Shown here one piece after another: positions 25,355 to 36,762 of a stretch of 63,068 nt of DNA (position 1 is its first letter; each line of letters opens with the position of its first letter). The position numbers and the translations under genes were made by a program. The notes beneath the pieces are model-generated. The model was not told the origin of the DNA and ran no database searches. It saw only the letters and a list, made by a program, of their open reading frames with translations. Origin of the DNA: Basidiobolus meristosporus CBS 931.73 (taxonomy: Eukaryota > Basidiobolomycota > Basidiobolomycetes > Basidiobolales > Basidiobolaceae); contig MCFE01000520.1 of the NCBI GenBank assembly GCA_002104905.1, forward strand, positions 1-63,068. The letters are read 5' to 3'.

Positions 25355-26474
25355 CTTCTTGAGTGGTACTATGCTTTTTCTTGGATAAATGTTGTGCTGG
25401 TGCAGCCATGTCTGCCTGCTTGCCCTCATTGGCACTCTTCCAGCTACCTGACATCTCTTTGATGCTTGTCTGGAACTTTTGGCCCTCCTTGTAACAGGCT
25501 CTTGAGGAAGCTGCTGGTTTTTAGCCATGGCACCCTTGTTCTTCTGCCTTTGATAGTCTCTGCTATTCTTAAGATACATTCTTAGCATACCAATGCTGGC
25601 CCAAAATCTGTTTGCCCATTTGAATCCAGGATAATGCTCATGGAACAAGTCAAGTGCATTCTGCTTGGCCTTGAGTTCCTGATAGTCCCATGGTATGCTG
25701 GCCTCAAGGTGATGGCATGCTAGACTTCTGATGGCCTCTTGTATATTAGCCTACTTTTCATTATTGCACTCAAGAGCTTCACATATCTTCAATGTCTTTT
25801 GATTTATATGCTTTGGTATGAACACCACATAGTCTCCCTCCCATGCTGTGATAGGTTTTTCTGAGGGCTTTATCTTTGGGCACAGTTGTTGTGCTTCAAA
25901 GACTGTATGGTGTTCCTCAGCTGCTACATCAGGAAATGGCTCAATTCTTGGCTGTGAAATTAAGCTACTTGAGTTCCTTCTTTGAAGCAAAGATACTGCT
26001 TTCTCTACCTGGTATATTGATTGGCCTACATGTAGTATCCGCTCATCCTGTTTCTAGACAATTTCTGATTTCTCTGGGCCATTGCATCCATCCCATCAGC
26101 CACTACACCTAATTGCTTCATTAATGCTTTGGTATGAGCTGACCACATACTTCCTAATATGGGTGGTGGCAATGTTATTGTGACTACTTGCTGGTCCCCA
26201 ACTGAGGGTACTGCATTTGCTACATTCTCATCTGCCTGAGCAAAACAGTCAGTTTGTAGCTCTGCAGAGGTTTTCAATTGCCTACTTGACTGAGAGCCTG
26301 AGAAGTCTGCATTATTACCTTCAATGGGCACACTGTCCACAGGGTCCTTTTTGGATGTAGCCCTGCTTGTTGCACTAATGTCAAAGCAAGCTGTTGTCCA
26401 ACTGTTCTTCTGTTGCCATCAGCGGTAAGGTTTGGTTGGGAACCAGACAGCTTTGCTTTATTTTTTGGCAGCAT

Positions 26475-26695
26475 ATATATGGAAGCGAGTCAAACCAAAG
26501 GGGAAACATTGTTGCATATATGTGGGTATGTGGTGCCACAACTTGATTTATAATGCTTACTATGGCAGGTCATCATTGAATCTTTCATTCATGTAGGTGC
26601 AATGTCTCAAATACAGGACTATCTTTAATTCACATGGGTATTGACCAAAAAGTGATATAATAGCACAACATTGTTGAAGGTCAAACTGTTTACCC
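26475..26695. promoter_or_regulatory. Shared upstream region of ORF2 and Tnp2-like gene
   Basis: About 220 bp between divergent starts. The second copy (58721-58885) has the same layout and shares the blocks GTGGCACCACA and CAAAGGGGGAA-like sequence, so it is probably the transposon's bidirectional promoter. Confidence 0.45.
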
Positions 26696-27640
26696 ATGGA
26701 TAAGACTACTTTGACTCAATGCCATAAGAGAAGTGAAAAAAGACCATGTTGCTATTGTGGCAAGCAACTCAGCCATGAAGCATGCAGGTGGCATAGGAAG
26801 TATTACAAGGATCACAGTCAGTGTTTTGCCACCCAAGTCATATTTGACCATTCAATGGTCACTACTGTACTACCATTATCTTGCTGGCCAGTTGATACTT
26901 CTGTATTGGCACCTGGCTGTCATGTCACCATGCACAAACTGAGTCAGGTGAGTTTGTGACACCTTTAGGCTCACCTCAGCGCTCTGAATATGGCATGCAG
27001 AGTGATAGCTCTGACAAAGAGGGTTCACTGATGGATTTTGAGCCTATCTCCCCTGACAAGAGTGCCATGTACAAGCCCAGTCAAATCTCTATATGCAATG
27101 AGACAACACCTGTTGAAACAAATGCCAAGGATACTTTATGGAGCCAAGTGAGCCCAATAATTTAATTACTGGTGAATGATGTAATGTTGTGGCTATAGAA
27201 CTGGTGTGTTTCCAACAATATCAGTAATGGGGGCTTTGAGGATTTATTACTACTTGCCAAAATCATACTTGGATGCAACTTACCATGCACATGGTACAAG
27301 TGGACAATTGTCATGTGGCTGGCAACATATGATCCAGAGACTGTCCTGATTCCCACATGTGTTAACATCTGCATGGTATTTACATTCAAAAATGCTACCA
27401 TTGCAATGTGTCCAAATTGTCAGGGATCCACCACCATTGAGGGAAAACATTGTTCACACTCAGGATATATTCCAGTCATACCCTGTCTGAGGAAACTGAT
27501 GCAGTCAGACACATATTGCAAAGCTATACAGTACTGCAATGTGTGAGATCCAGGGGGTTACTCCATAACTCACACAGATAATTATTACCCAAACACCAGC
27601 ACTAAGAACATCATCTTTCCACAGAGAGAACATACAGAAG
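26696..27640 (+). pseudogene. Tnp2-like (CACTA/EnSpm) transposase relic, copy 1
   Basis: Frames at 26696-26959, 26956-27165 and 27313-27546, with homology running on to about 27640. An N-terminal Cys/His motif (CCYCGKQLSHEACRWHRKYY) resembles the zinc motif starting Tnp2 transposases of basidiomycetes. Next come an acidic linker, NDVMLWL, WYKWTIVMWLATYDPETVLI, then MCPNCQGSTT with IPVIPCLRKL. That order matches the Tnp2/Transposase_21 N-terminal half. Stops and frameshifts make it inactive. Copy 2, on the minus strand at 58720-57161, confirms the family. Confidence 0.65.
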
Positions 27641-27807
27641 TCAGCATGCATTTGGCTCTATGAAGCTATTTACTGCAATGATAAAGGGTAGGCAAGTATT
27701 CAGGAGGCAATAAGAAGTCTAGCATGTCATCTCCTAAAGGCCAGCATTTAATGGGTTTATTAGGAACTCAAGGCCAAGCAGATTGCATATAGCCTGTTCT
27801 ATAACAT
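27641..27807 (+). pseudogene. ORF2 fragment
   Basis: Short stretch matching the ORF2 block around AIRSLACHHLEAS-like coding and GGAACTCAAGGCCAAGCAGA. It is cut by LTR C3 at 27808. Confidence 0.5.
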
Positions 27808-28299
27808 TGTAGTGGGGCCACAGTGACATCCACTGACAGATGTACTCATTCCCATATTTTCTACTTCCCTATTTCTCTACTACCCTTATCTTAGTTTTAT
27901 CCCATTTGCCTAACTTGATCAGTATCATCCCATAAGCTGGCTGACTATCACAGCTGCTTACCTTGTTGCATAAGTTATCCCTCACTTTATGTAAGATAAC
28001 TAGCTGTGAGTGCTTCTATATTAGGCAAGTTCATGCACCAGTACATGTTACACATGACCAGCCCATGTCACCATCCCTATCATTTTCATACCTTATGGTA
28101 TCCCTATGTTTTACAAGTCTCAGAGTACTGATTCCTGATTGGTTGGATGTGCTGTGCCTGTCAGAACCTTCTGGCACTTACTCAGAACATTCTTAGGCCA
28201 GTCTGATGTCATTAAGATTTCTACTGATATCTGGAACCTTCTGGAGCACCATAATTAGTAATCACTTAGCCAGTAAGAAAAGTATATAAGGGAGGCTAT
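27808..28299. mobile_element. Family C LTR-like element, left part (C3)
   Basis: Starts TGTAGTGGGG and matches C1 and C2 for about 490 bp, up to AGTATATAAGGGAGGCTAT, where element B is inserted. The TATA-like AGTATATAAG suggests a promoter in + orientation. C3 resumes at 34282 on the other side of element B. Confidence 0.8.
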
Positions 28300-29211
28300 T
28301 GTTATGAATAGATACAAGGCAGGAGGAAAAGCTAGGCACGGCAGGAAAGGACTTAGGTGTGGACCATCAAGGCAAGGCAGGATTCAAGGCAAGGCTGTTT
28401 ATTCAAGACCTGTGTTTATCAGACTGAGGAATACTTAAGGGGGGATAGGACTATATATACTTTTTGGTTATACTGTGTGAGTACTCAATGTAGTACCCAC
28501 TCTTTGCCCAAGAGTTCTCCCAAGAGTTCCCTCCAGAGTCCTACCCAAAGTCCTCCAGTACCCTCCCTATGATTCCCCCACGCGTCCTCCCCTCCTATCC
28601 CTGCCCTTATCTAGTTAGAACACTTACCATAACAGGAAGGTGTTCACACCCCTATTTTATAACACATTGTCTATTGTCTAAGCCCCCCAAGTGATATATA
28701 TATCTACCCAATTGAACCAGGAAGAACAACAAGATTTGGACGAAATAAACAGAAGTCTTTATTACCTTGCTACCTTCTATCGGAAGCTATTCTGAACCAA
28801 GTGGTACTGACTTGACCTACAAGCTCTCCCACTCACCAAGTACAGTCAGTAATAACCCACATACTGATGCTGAGAGATATTGGCTAATACTAATGGGGTT
28901 GTGGGGTGAGGCACAGCAATGGTGCTGGGGATAATGACATAGATGACATGGCACTGAGACAGGATGGGGAAATGGATTGGGGTACCTGATCATGTGACTT
29001 AGTCATGTGACCTGATATTTCCATATATGGTACTGGACTAGGAAAAATACAATGTGAAGCTTCCATGGAATGCTCCATTGTGTAATAAGGGTTTGGAATG
29101 GTCAGGAACTTTCTGGAAGGTGGTAGAAGGTTCCAGAAGGAATCTCTTAGAAATTGAGCTGGGAAGCTGAAACTTGGCATGGGTGTTCATGGTTGTCATG
29201 TGATCAGGACA
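28300..29211 (-). repeat. Element B, 3' LTR with nested solo LTR
   Basis: TGTTATGAATAG...GATCAGGACA on the plus strand. Without the 386-bp insertion plus its 5-bp duplication it is 521 bp, exactly the length of the other LTR. On the minus strand it has a TATATATAG-like box and AATAAA-like GAATAAACAG further on. Confidence 0.85.
28476..28861. mobile_element. Solo LTR, family G
   Basis: A 386-bp insertion from TGTGAGTACTC to ATAACCCACA flanked by TACTG at 28471-28475 and 28862-28866. The uninterrupted sequence is seen in the right LTR of element B near 33935. TG...CA ends and a 5-bp duplication fit a solo LTR; no other copy is in the window. Confidence 0.88.
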
Positions 29212-29277
29212 GCTATCCCTCAACTATGAATCATCATCCCTTTTATCAATATACCAACCTGTTGATTAGTGTGATCA

Positions 29278-32200
29278 CTCCTACCTGCTAGTTTCTTGAA
29301 ATCCAATTTGTCACAAGGGCGGTTGGTGCTGATGTTTCTTCTGAGCAACCATACAGAATCTCCTTTATTAAGATCAGGGCTGGGATGCCGTTTTAGATTG
29401 GCAAATTTCTTGTAGCTTTCCTGAGCTAAGGATAGTTCTTCCTTGAGGGTATTCTGGATGTCCTGGATTACTTGGGCATGTTCAGCCGCATGTGGGCTCA
29501 TCGGGTTTGTTGGAATCTGGATATCAAACTGAGGGTGGAATCCATAGTTTGCATAGAATGGTTTAAAACCGGTTGCACTCTGGCTTGAGTTGTTGTAGGT
29601 AAATGCAGCAACAGGGAGTAGATCAACCCAATTGTCTTGCTGGTAATTGATACAGCACCAGAGGTATTGCTCAAGAATCTGGTTGATTCTTTCAGTCTGG
29701 CCATCAGACTGTGGATGGAAGGCAGTAGAGAGCTTGACTTGAGCACCAAGGTATTGCATGAAGTGTTTCCAAAACTTGGACACAAACTGTGGGCCTCTAT
29801 CTGACACAATATCACTGGGGATACCATGAAGGCGGAAAATATTCTTCAGGATTAATGCAGCAGTTTCTTTTGCATCAGTGTTCTTACAGCAAGAGATAAA
29901 GTGAGCCATCTTGGTCAGCCGGTCAGCCACTACAAGTAGAGCATTGAAGCCACATGACTCAGGGAGGTCAGTAATGAAGTCCATAGATATAGATCTCCAT
30001 TGGTGTTCTGGGGTAGGCAAGGGCTGAAGAAGTCCATAGGGCTGGTGTCCGACTGGTTTTGCACGGTTGCAAATATCACAAGTCAGAATGTACTCTTTGA
30101 TAAGTGTTATCATTCCAGGTCACCAGAAATCTCTTTTGATAGCATCCCAGGTTTTGGCAGTACCAAAGTGGCCTGCAGCCATTGAATCATGCCAAGACTT
30201 AATGATGTCTAGCTGGGTGGCAAGGTCTGGGACATAAAGCTGCTGCTTGTGGTAGATGAGGTTATTTATCAAATGCCGGTTCTGGATGTTTGGGAGCTTG
30301 GGCAGGGGCCCAACTGGGGATTCCAGATATTTCTTGACGGTGCTGGAAGTCATATTAGTGGCTTGGGATTCTGATATCCTTACTAGGAATGACAGGATGA
30401 CAAGACTTGAGGACTGGGTGGCAAGAATCTCAAAATGTTTCTTGCTCAGCAATGGGTGTTCCATTTGCCAACAGGCATCATCTCCCTCTTCCAGGGCATA
30501 TTCCTTTTTTCTGGACAGGGCATCAGGCTTTCCTTGCTTTGCACCAGGTCTATAGGTGATAGTAAAGTCAAAGCTGGACAGGACAAGTGACCATCTGGCT
30601 TGTCTCCGGTTTAGTACTTTGGAAGTTGCAAAGTCCTCAAGGTTCTTATGGTCACAAAAGACTTTGATTTTGTGTTTTGCACCATCCAGGTAGTGTCTCC
30701 ATTGCTCAAAGGCTACAATGATTCCAAGCAACTCCTTATCATAGATATCATAGTTGATCTCTGCAGGGGAAAACTTCCAAGAGTAGAATGCAATGAGGTG
30801 CAACACATTGTCCTCATCATACTGGGAGAGTATGGCACCAAGGGCATAATCAGAAGCATCAGTCTCCACTATGAATTGCTTCTTAAGGTTAGGGTGGGCA
30901 AGTAGGGGGGCCTTCAGGAAAGATTTCTTGAATTGGTTGAATCAGCTGGATTGCTCCTCATTCCAGGCAAAAGGTGTGTTCCTCTGAGTAAGCTGTGTCA
31001 GAGGGGTGACTATCTTGTAGTAGTTGGCTATGAACCTGCAACAGAAGTTGGCAAGTCCCAGGAAGGATTGTAAGTCCTTGACTGAGCTTGAGGTTTTCCA
31101 GGATTGGACAGAGTCAACTTTATTTGGATTCATTCTTGTTCCCTCAGGGCTGATGAGGTAACCAAGAAATTCCACTTCTCTCTGGTCAAATTCACAGTTC
31201 TCTAGCTTGGCATAGAGACCAGCAGAGTCTAATTTTCTCATTACTTTCTTGACATGTTCATCATGTTCATCTTGGCTCTTGAAGTATATGAGAATATCAT
31301 CAAGATATATTACCACAAACTGGTCAAGGTATGCACAGAATATGTCATTCATGAGGTGTTGAAACACAGCAGGGGCATTGGTGAGGCCAAATGGCATTAC
31401 TTTGTGCTCAAAGTGACCATATCTTGTGTGAAAGGCAGTTTTCCATTCATTACCAGGCTTGATTCTGACAAGATTGTAAGCTCCTCTCAAGTCAATCTTG
31501 ATGAAGACTTGGGCAGCAGATAGCTGATCCAACTGTGTGTTGTTCAGGGGCAGGGGATAGCAGTTCTTGACTGTGACCTTATTCAAAGCACGGTAGTCCA
31601 CACACATTCTGAGGGTGCCATCTTTCTTCTTGACAAAGAGGATTGGGGCTCCAGCAGGTGATTTAGAGTGCTGAATAACACCCTTCTGGAAGTTTTCTTC
31701 AATATTACCATGAAGTTCTTTCAACTCCAGCTGGGAGAGGTTATATATTGGGCCAAATGGAGGGACTTTTCCATCATCAAGGTCAATAGGGCAGTCATAA
31801 GGTTGATGGTCAGGGAGGAGCTCTGCTTTCTTCTTGTCAAAGACATGGGCAAACTCTTGGTACTTGGCTGGTATGTTTGCTGAGGGAACTCCGTCAGCTG
31901 GCAAGGTATCTTGGGCTGTTGAACTGTTGGCAACAGTCATTTCACGGTTATCAGGGTCTGGAGATTTCATGGAGTTGACTTGGTGGGATCTGATGAATGA
32001 CAGGATCTTGGATTTCCAATCAATACTTGGATTGTGGTAGCTCAGCCATGAGCTTCCAAGCACAATAGGATAGTGTGGTGAGTTGATGATGTTGAAGGCA
32101 ATTCTTTCTTGGTGAGCAGTACTGGACAGGTGAAGTAAGCATGTTTCATGGGTAACGGCACCAGAGGAGAGTGATCTTCCATCAATAACTTCTACTTGGA

Positions 32201-32417
32201 CTGGACAGGATTTCACAGTAACAGGAATAGAGTGCTTCTGGACAAAGGCTTGGTCAATGAAACAGGATGAAGCACCGGAATCAATCAGGGCTAGGGCTGG
32301 GACAGGACTGGAGTCAGGGATCTGGATTTTGACAGGCATTCTCAAGGACTGGATAGATTTTGTGGCAAAGGAAGATTCTTGGATATGCTGGATTTTCATG
32401 AGTGGGTCCAGTTGCAA
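29278..32417 (-). pseudogene. Element B pol: protease, reverse transcriptase, RNase H, integrase
   Basis: One reading frame broken by two TGA codons (near 30940 and 30114). Protease has LIDSGASSCFID; reverse transcriptase has [26 protein letters not shown] and the catalytic VVIYLDDILIY; RNase H begins ETDASDYALGAIL; integrase has the CDICNRAKP part of its zinc motif, then FITDLP, SDRGPQF and QTERINQ as the D,D,E core. The second stop falls in the normally invariant FWWPGM (TGG to TGA). Integrase ends at DKLDFKKL and runs into flank-derived sequence, so the C-terminal domain is lost. Not functional as it stands. Confidence 0.9.
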
Positions 32418-32422
32418 GCCTG

Positions 32423-33384
32423 TCAGTGGAACTGGACATTGGAGTTTCCTGACAGATCTGAATCAGGTTGGTTACTGGAGGACTGCATCAGCTTGAAGCT
32501 GGACTTCTTGTTGGGGCAGGACTTGGCTAAGTGACCTGGTTGGCCACAGTATAGACAGAGGTTGGCTTGTTGACGTCTGGACTTTTCACTCTTTGATAGT
32601 TTCTTGTATTTGGCACTATCAATCTTCATAGGATCTTCTGGAGTTACTTGGGAGCAGGAGGGGCTGGGACTGCAACAGGAATGTGTCTTTGACGGTTCTT
32701 TTGCTTCTTCTGGAACAGTCTGTTATCACACCAGATTGCTTGGTGCATAGCTTCAACCAATGTATCTGGATCTGGGAGTGTGAGTAGCAGATCACAAACT
32801 TCAACATTAAGGCCATCTTGGAATTGGCTTATCAAGGCTGCTTACCCCCAGGAGCTGAGGTCACTGGGGAGTTGTCAGAATTCTGAGGCATAGACTGATG
32901 CTGGTTTGTTCCCTTGTCTGAGGGTATTGATCTTGTTGGCAGCAGCTCTGGCTTGGTCATGGTTACCAAATGTTAGCTCCATTTCAGTGAGAAAAGCTTG
33001 GTAGTCTCTGAGGAGGGGAGAGTTGGTCTCCACTAATGGGGAGAACCACTTGAGAGCTGTACCAGTAAGTAGGTTGAAGGTGAAACCAACTTTGGCCTGG
33101 TCAGTGGGGTACCGGTTGGGCTGGAGTGCAAGATTGTTCTTCACCATGTTGATGAAGCCACAGAATTCATTCTGAGAGCCATTGAACTTGGTAGCAGGAG
33201 TATACCTGGGTTCTTGGTAGACGGGGACATGGCTAGTTTGCTGGACACTTTGGTTCTGGAACTGAGCAAGAGTGTTTCTGAGGTCTGCATGGTCTTGCTG
33301 CAGTTGGGTAAAGGTAGCCATGAGCTGGGCAGAGTTCAGCTCTAGGTTGGACATGGTAGCAGAGGAAGGCGGATGAACTTGCAA
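32423..33384 (-). pseudogene. Element B gag with zinc knuckle
   Basis: Frames at 33384-32875, 32835-32644 and 32629-32423 form one broken gag. The first has the retrotransposon gag core (ALKWFSPLVETNSPLLRDYQ, then FGNHDQARAA); the last has a CX2CX4HX4C knuckle, CLYCGQPGHLAKSC. A stop after YASEF and shifts near 32840 and 32640 break it. The 5' leader lies at about 33385-33760. Confidence 0.85.
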
Positions 33385-33760
33385 GGAATACTGGAATATA
33401 CTAAACTAGGTTGTGGGTTTGTAAAGCCACTAGTATGTCAGGAATACAACTATTGAGCCACAATCCCCAACTTTTATAAGTTAGCGTCACTTCAGAAGGT
33501 ACTGGTTTCAATGTCCTTTGATAGAGTATTGTACTAAAGCTTCCAATACTGTAACAACTGTAAACTCCACCAGCAGGGTAATAAAGTGAATGCAGCTTTG
33601 ACCAATAGTTTTACAAAGATAAGGTATCTTTGCCTTTGTAAGACAAGACTAGGGAAAGATGATGGGTGATACTTACGGTGAGTATTCCTTTTACAAGTTT
33701 TCTTCAAACTTTGGGCAGAAGGCAGGGATCCACAGGTAAGTCAAGAGAGTCTGATAAAAC

Positions 33761-34281
33761 TGCTATGAATAGATACAAGGCAGGAGGAAAAGCTAGGCAT
33801 GGCAGGAAAGGACTTAGGTGTGGACCATCAAGGCAAGGCAGGATTCAAAGCAAGGCTGTTTATTCAAGACCTGTGTTTATCAGACTGAGGAATACTTAAG
33901 GGGGGATAGGACTATATATACTTTTTGATTATACTGATGCGGAGAGATATTGGCTAATACTAATGGGGTTGTGGGGTGAGGCACAGCAATGGTGCTGGGG
34001 ATAATGACATAGATGACATGGCACTGAGACAGGATGGGGAAATGGATTGGGGTACCTGATCATGTGACTTAGTCATGTGACCTGATATTTCCATATATGG
34101 TACTGGACTAGGAAAAATACAATGTGAAGCTTCCATGGAATGCTCCATTGTGTAACAAGGGTTTGGAATGGTCAGGAACTTTCTGGAAGATGGTAGAAGG
34201 TTCCAGAAGGAATCTCTTAGAAATTGAGCTAGGAAGCTGAAACTTGGCATGGGTGTTCATGGTTGTCATGTGATCATGACA
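33761..34281 (-). repeat. Element B, 5' LTR
   Basis: 521 bp, TGCTATGAATAG...TGATCATGACA on the plus strand, nearly identical to the left LTR once the nested insertion there is removed. Confidence 0.85.
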
Positions 34282-34349
34282 GCTATCCCTCAACTATGAA
34301 TCATCATCCCTTTTATCAATATATCAACCTGTTGATTAGTGTGATCACT
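34282..34349. mobile_element. C3 remnant after element B
   Basis: GCTATCCCTCAACTATG... to CTACCTGC matches the family C sequence that should follow the insertion site. It ends at the junction with gypsy relic A5. Confidence 0.7.
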
Positions 34350-36487
34350 GCTACCTGCCATAGTTCAGCGTTGTCAGTAAGTCTTGTAAGCTTCAGTCTG
34401 TCTCTTTGAACCAAGTTTTGCTGGATATACCCTTGTTTGTCCACTAATTTGTAAGTTGCAAATGAACATGCTCTCATGATCTTGAATGGTCTTCTCCATT
34501 GTGGCTCAAACTTCCTCCAAGTGTTGTATTGCAGCAATACAAGGTTCCCAACAGTCAATGCTTCTGGAGATATAGTCCTATCAAGTCTCTGCTTCATGTT
34601 TTCTGCACTTGTAAACACTTAGGCCTATGTCTCTTAATGTCTTTGTTCTAGTTGCTGGTGTATACTTGGCTGACCAAGCTTATCTCCCAAGGTGTCTGTA
34701 AGCTTTGGTAGTATGAGATCTCCTGTAATCATTGGTTTACATCCATACCCCAGGTAAAATGGCAATTGTTGGGTGGAGTTGGGCATTTGTACTCCACAGG
34801 CAAAAAGCACTTGGTCTATAAACTCATTCCATCTACTGACAGCTCCATTTCCAAACTTGGACAACATTTTTTCAAATAATTTATTAAACCACTCAGTGAC
34901 TCCATTAGTTTTAGGCTAATATGCCGAGGTTTTAAATCTTTGATCTACTGCATTTCCAGATACATTTTCAATGTCTTTGCCATAAAGTTTGCTCCTCTGT
35001 TGGATAAAATTTATACAGGGCATCCAAATTTCATAAGGATCTTGTGTAGATGAAGCCTGCAACTTCTTGTTCACTGGCTACAGGTACAGCTCAGCAACCA
35101 GCCATTAGTGTCATGGTCAATTGCTACTAGGATCCAATGGTTGCATTTCCCAGCAATTTGCAGTCTTCCAACAAAGTTAATTCTCCTTCTCTCAGATGGT
35201 CTTAAAGGCTCCAAGGGAAAGAGCCCAGCAATCTCTGTGGTTGCCCTTGGTTAGTTTGGCAATTTGGGGAGGTTTTCACTAGCTTCTCAATGACTTGTTT
35301 CATTCTGGGCCACCATGCTCTAGCTTTTACAAGGCTATAGGTTCCTTCAATTCCAAAATGAACATATCCATTGTGTAGCTTATGTATTAAATTCAGGCAA
35401 GCAACATAAGGGCAGTAGGAAGTTGGTCCTCCATCAACAACTTGGGGGGGGTGTTTCATCCTGTACTACCAATTTGTTGGCTTCATACCAGATTATCTAC
35501 TGGATCTTTTCATCCACCTCATCAGGAATGGCTTGGTCTTCCAAGTACTTTGGTAATAAGCAAGGCCAGTCCAATTCATGCACCAAGTTGAGTTGTGCAA
35601 CTGGTCCTAGTCTTGATAAGGCATCAGCAACCATGATGTTTTTCCCAGGACAGTTGACAATCTCCAAATCAAATTGTTGAATGAATTCACTCCATCTTGT
35701 TGTTCTTCTGGATAGTATTCTCTCAGTAAATATGTACCTAAGTGAAGCATGATTGGTCTTTACAATGCATTTGGCTTCTTGGATGCAGCATCTCTAGGTC
35801 TTCAGGCATTGTATTATAGTAAGCATCTCCTTCTCATGCACTGGATAGTTTTGTTTCGCTGTGTTCAGCTTCTTGGATTCAGGAGCAACTGGGTAGTCCT
35901 TTCCCTCATGTTTTTGGCTCAGTACTCCACCAATTGCATAATCTGAAGCATCTGTACACAGAGTAAACTCTTTTTGAAGTCCAGTATTCTAAAGCTTGGC
36001 AGCTTAGCAAGCTCATTTTTAAGTATCTGAAAGGCAGTCTCACAGGCCATGCCAACTTCATGGTGTTGACTTTCATGAGGATATCAGTTAAATAAGTTGC
36101 AATACTTGCAAAGGACTTGACAAATCTCCAATTGTAAGAACCATTCCAGGGAATGAGTCAAGCTCTGATATATAATGGGGCTGGTTCATATTCATGATGA
36201 CTTCAGCCTATGTGGGATCTAAAGTTACACCTGTGCTAGTCACCATGGGTCCAAATATTCAATGTATTCCTTCAGGAACTCACACTTTGCTAGCTTGCCA
36301 TATTGCTTGCTTTCTCTTAGCTTCTCTAAGACTTTTCAATGTGAACAAAGTGAGCCTCTTCTGTCTTGCTGTATATATGTGTATTGCCAAGGTAGATTAC
36401 AACAAACGTATCTAAGTACTCCTGGAAGATGGTTTGCATCAAGATCATGAATGTTTCAGGGGTATTGGTGAGACCAAAACTCAAGAC

Positions 36488-36762
36488 TAGGCATTTTCCC
36501 TTTACCTTTTCCTTCATCACCGCCAGGCCATTCACTGCTACTTTGGCTGAGTGTTTCTAGTAAATAACTATGTTTTCTCCCGGATAAATTCTGCTCTGAT
36601 GCATCTGTTTAGCCTGCTTGTCCCTTGCTGGCACTCTTCTGGCTACCTGATGTTTCTTTTCCACTTGTTCTGAGCTCTCAACAGTAGTTGTGACAGGCTG
36701 CTATAAAAGCGGCTGGTTTTTATCACTGCCAGGTCCTTTACTGCTACATGACTGGGTGCTTC
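36488..36762 (-). repeat. ORF2-derived 275-bp segment moved with LTR E
   Basis: Near-identical, and the same length, as 23867-24141, the ORF2 sequence left of E1. Here it lies in a gypsy relic with no other ORF2 sequence next to it, so it was copied together with LTR E. Confidence 0.82.

Larger units (their letters stand above)
23264..26474 (-). pseudogene. ORF2: unrecognised second gene paired with a Tnp2-like transposase
   Basis: Minus-strand open frames at 26474-26274, 26340-26026, 25990-25751, 25648-25259, 24043-23750 and 23575-23264 look like pieces of one broken gene, interrupted by solo LTR E1. Order: a Ser/Gln-rich start (LSGSQPN), a SAHTKALMKQLG helix with DAMAQR, an EEHHTVFEAQQLCPKIKPSE block with KPITAWEGDYVVF, a Lys/Gln/Arg-rich middle, and KRLQHFFKSSAQENALEYC near the end. 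Two roughly 70-residue versions of the middle (NIYPRKSIV and RIYPGENIV types) lie on either side of E1. No nuclease or polymerase motif is visible. Relics of the same gene recur at 19830, 27640, 56690 and 58886, so it is a transposon gene rather than a host gene. Function unknown; a DNA-binding accessory protein is a guess. Confidence 0.6.
28300..34281 (-). mobile_element. Ty3/gypsy element B, nearly full length, inserted in C3
   Basis: Two LTRs (28300-29211 carrying a 386-bp insertion, and 33761-34281, 521 bp) enclose gag and pol on the minus strand. GCTAT flanks the outer edges at 28295-28299 and 34282-34286, and family C sequence continues on both sides, as expected for insertion into C3. 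LTRs differ at few positions, so the insertion looks recent. The left interior is abnormal: the last part of pol, including any chromodomain, is replaced by a copy of the right-hand flank (29212 to about 29278). Confidence 0.8.
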
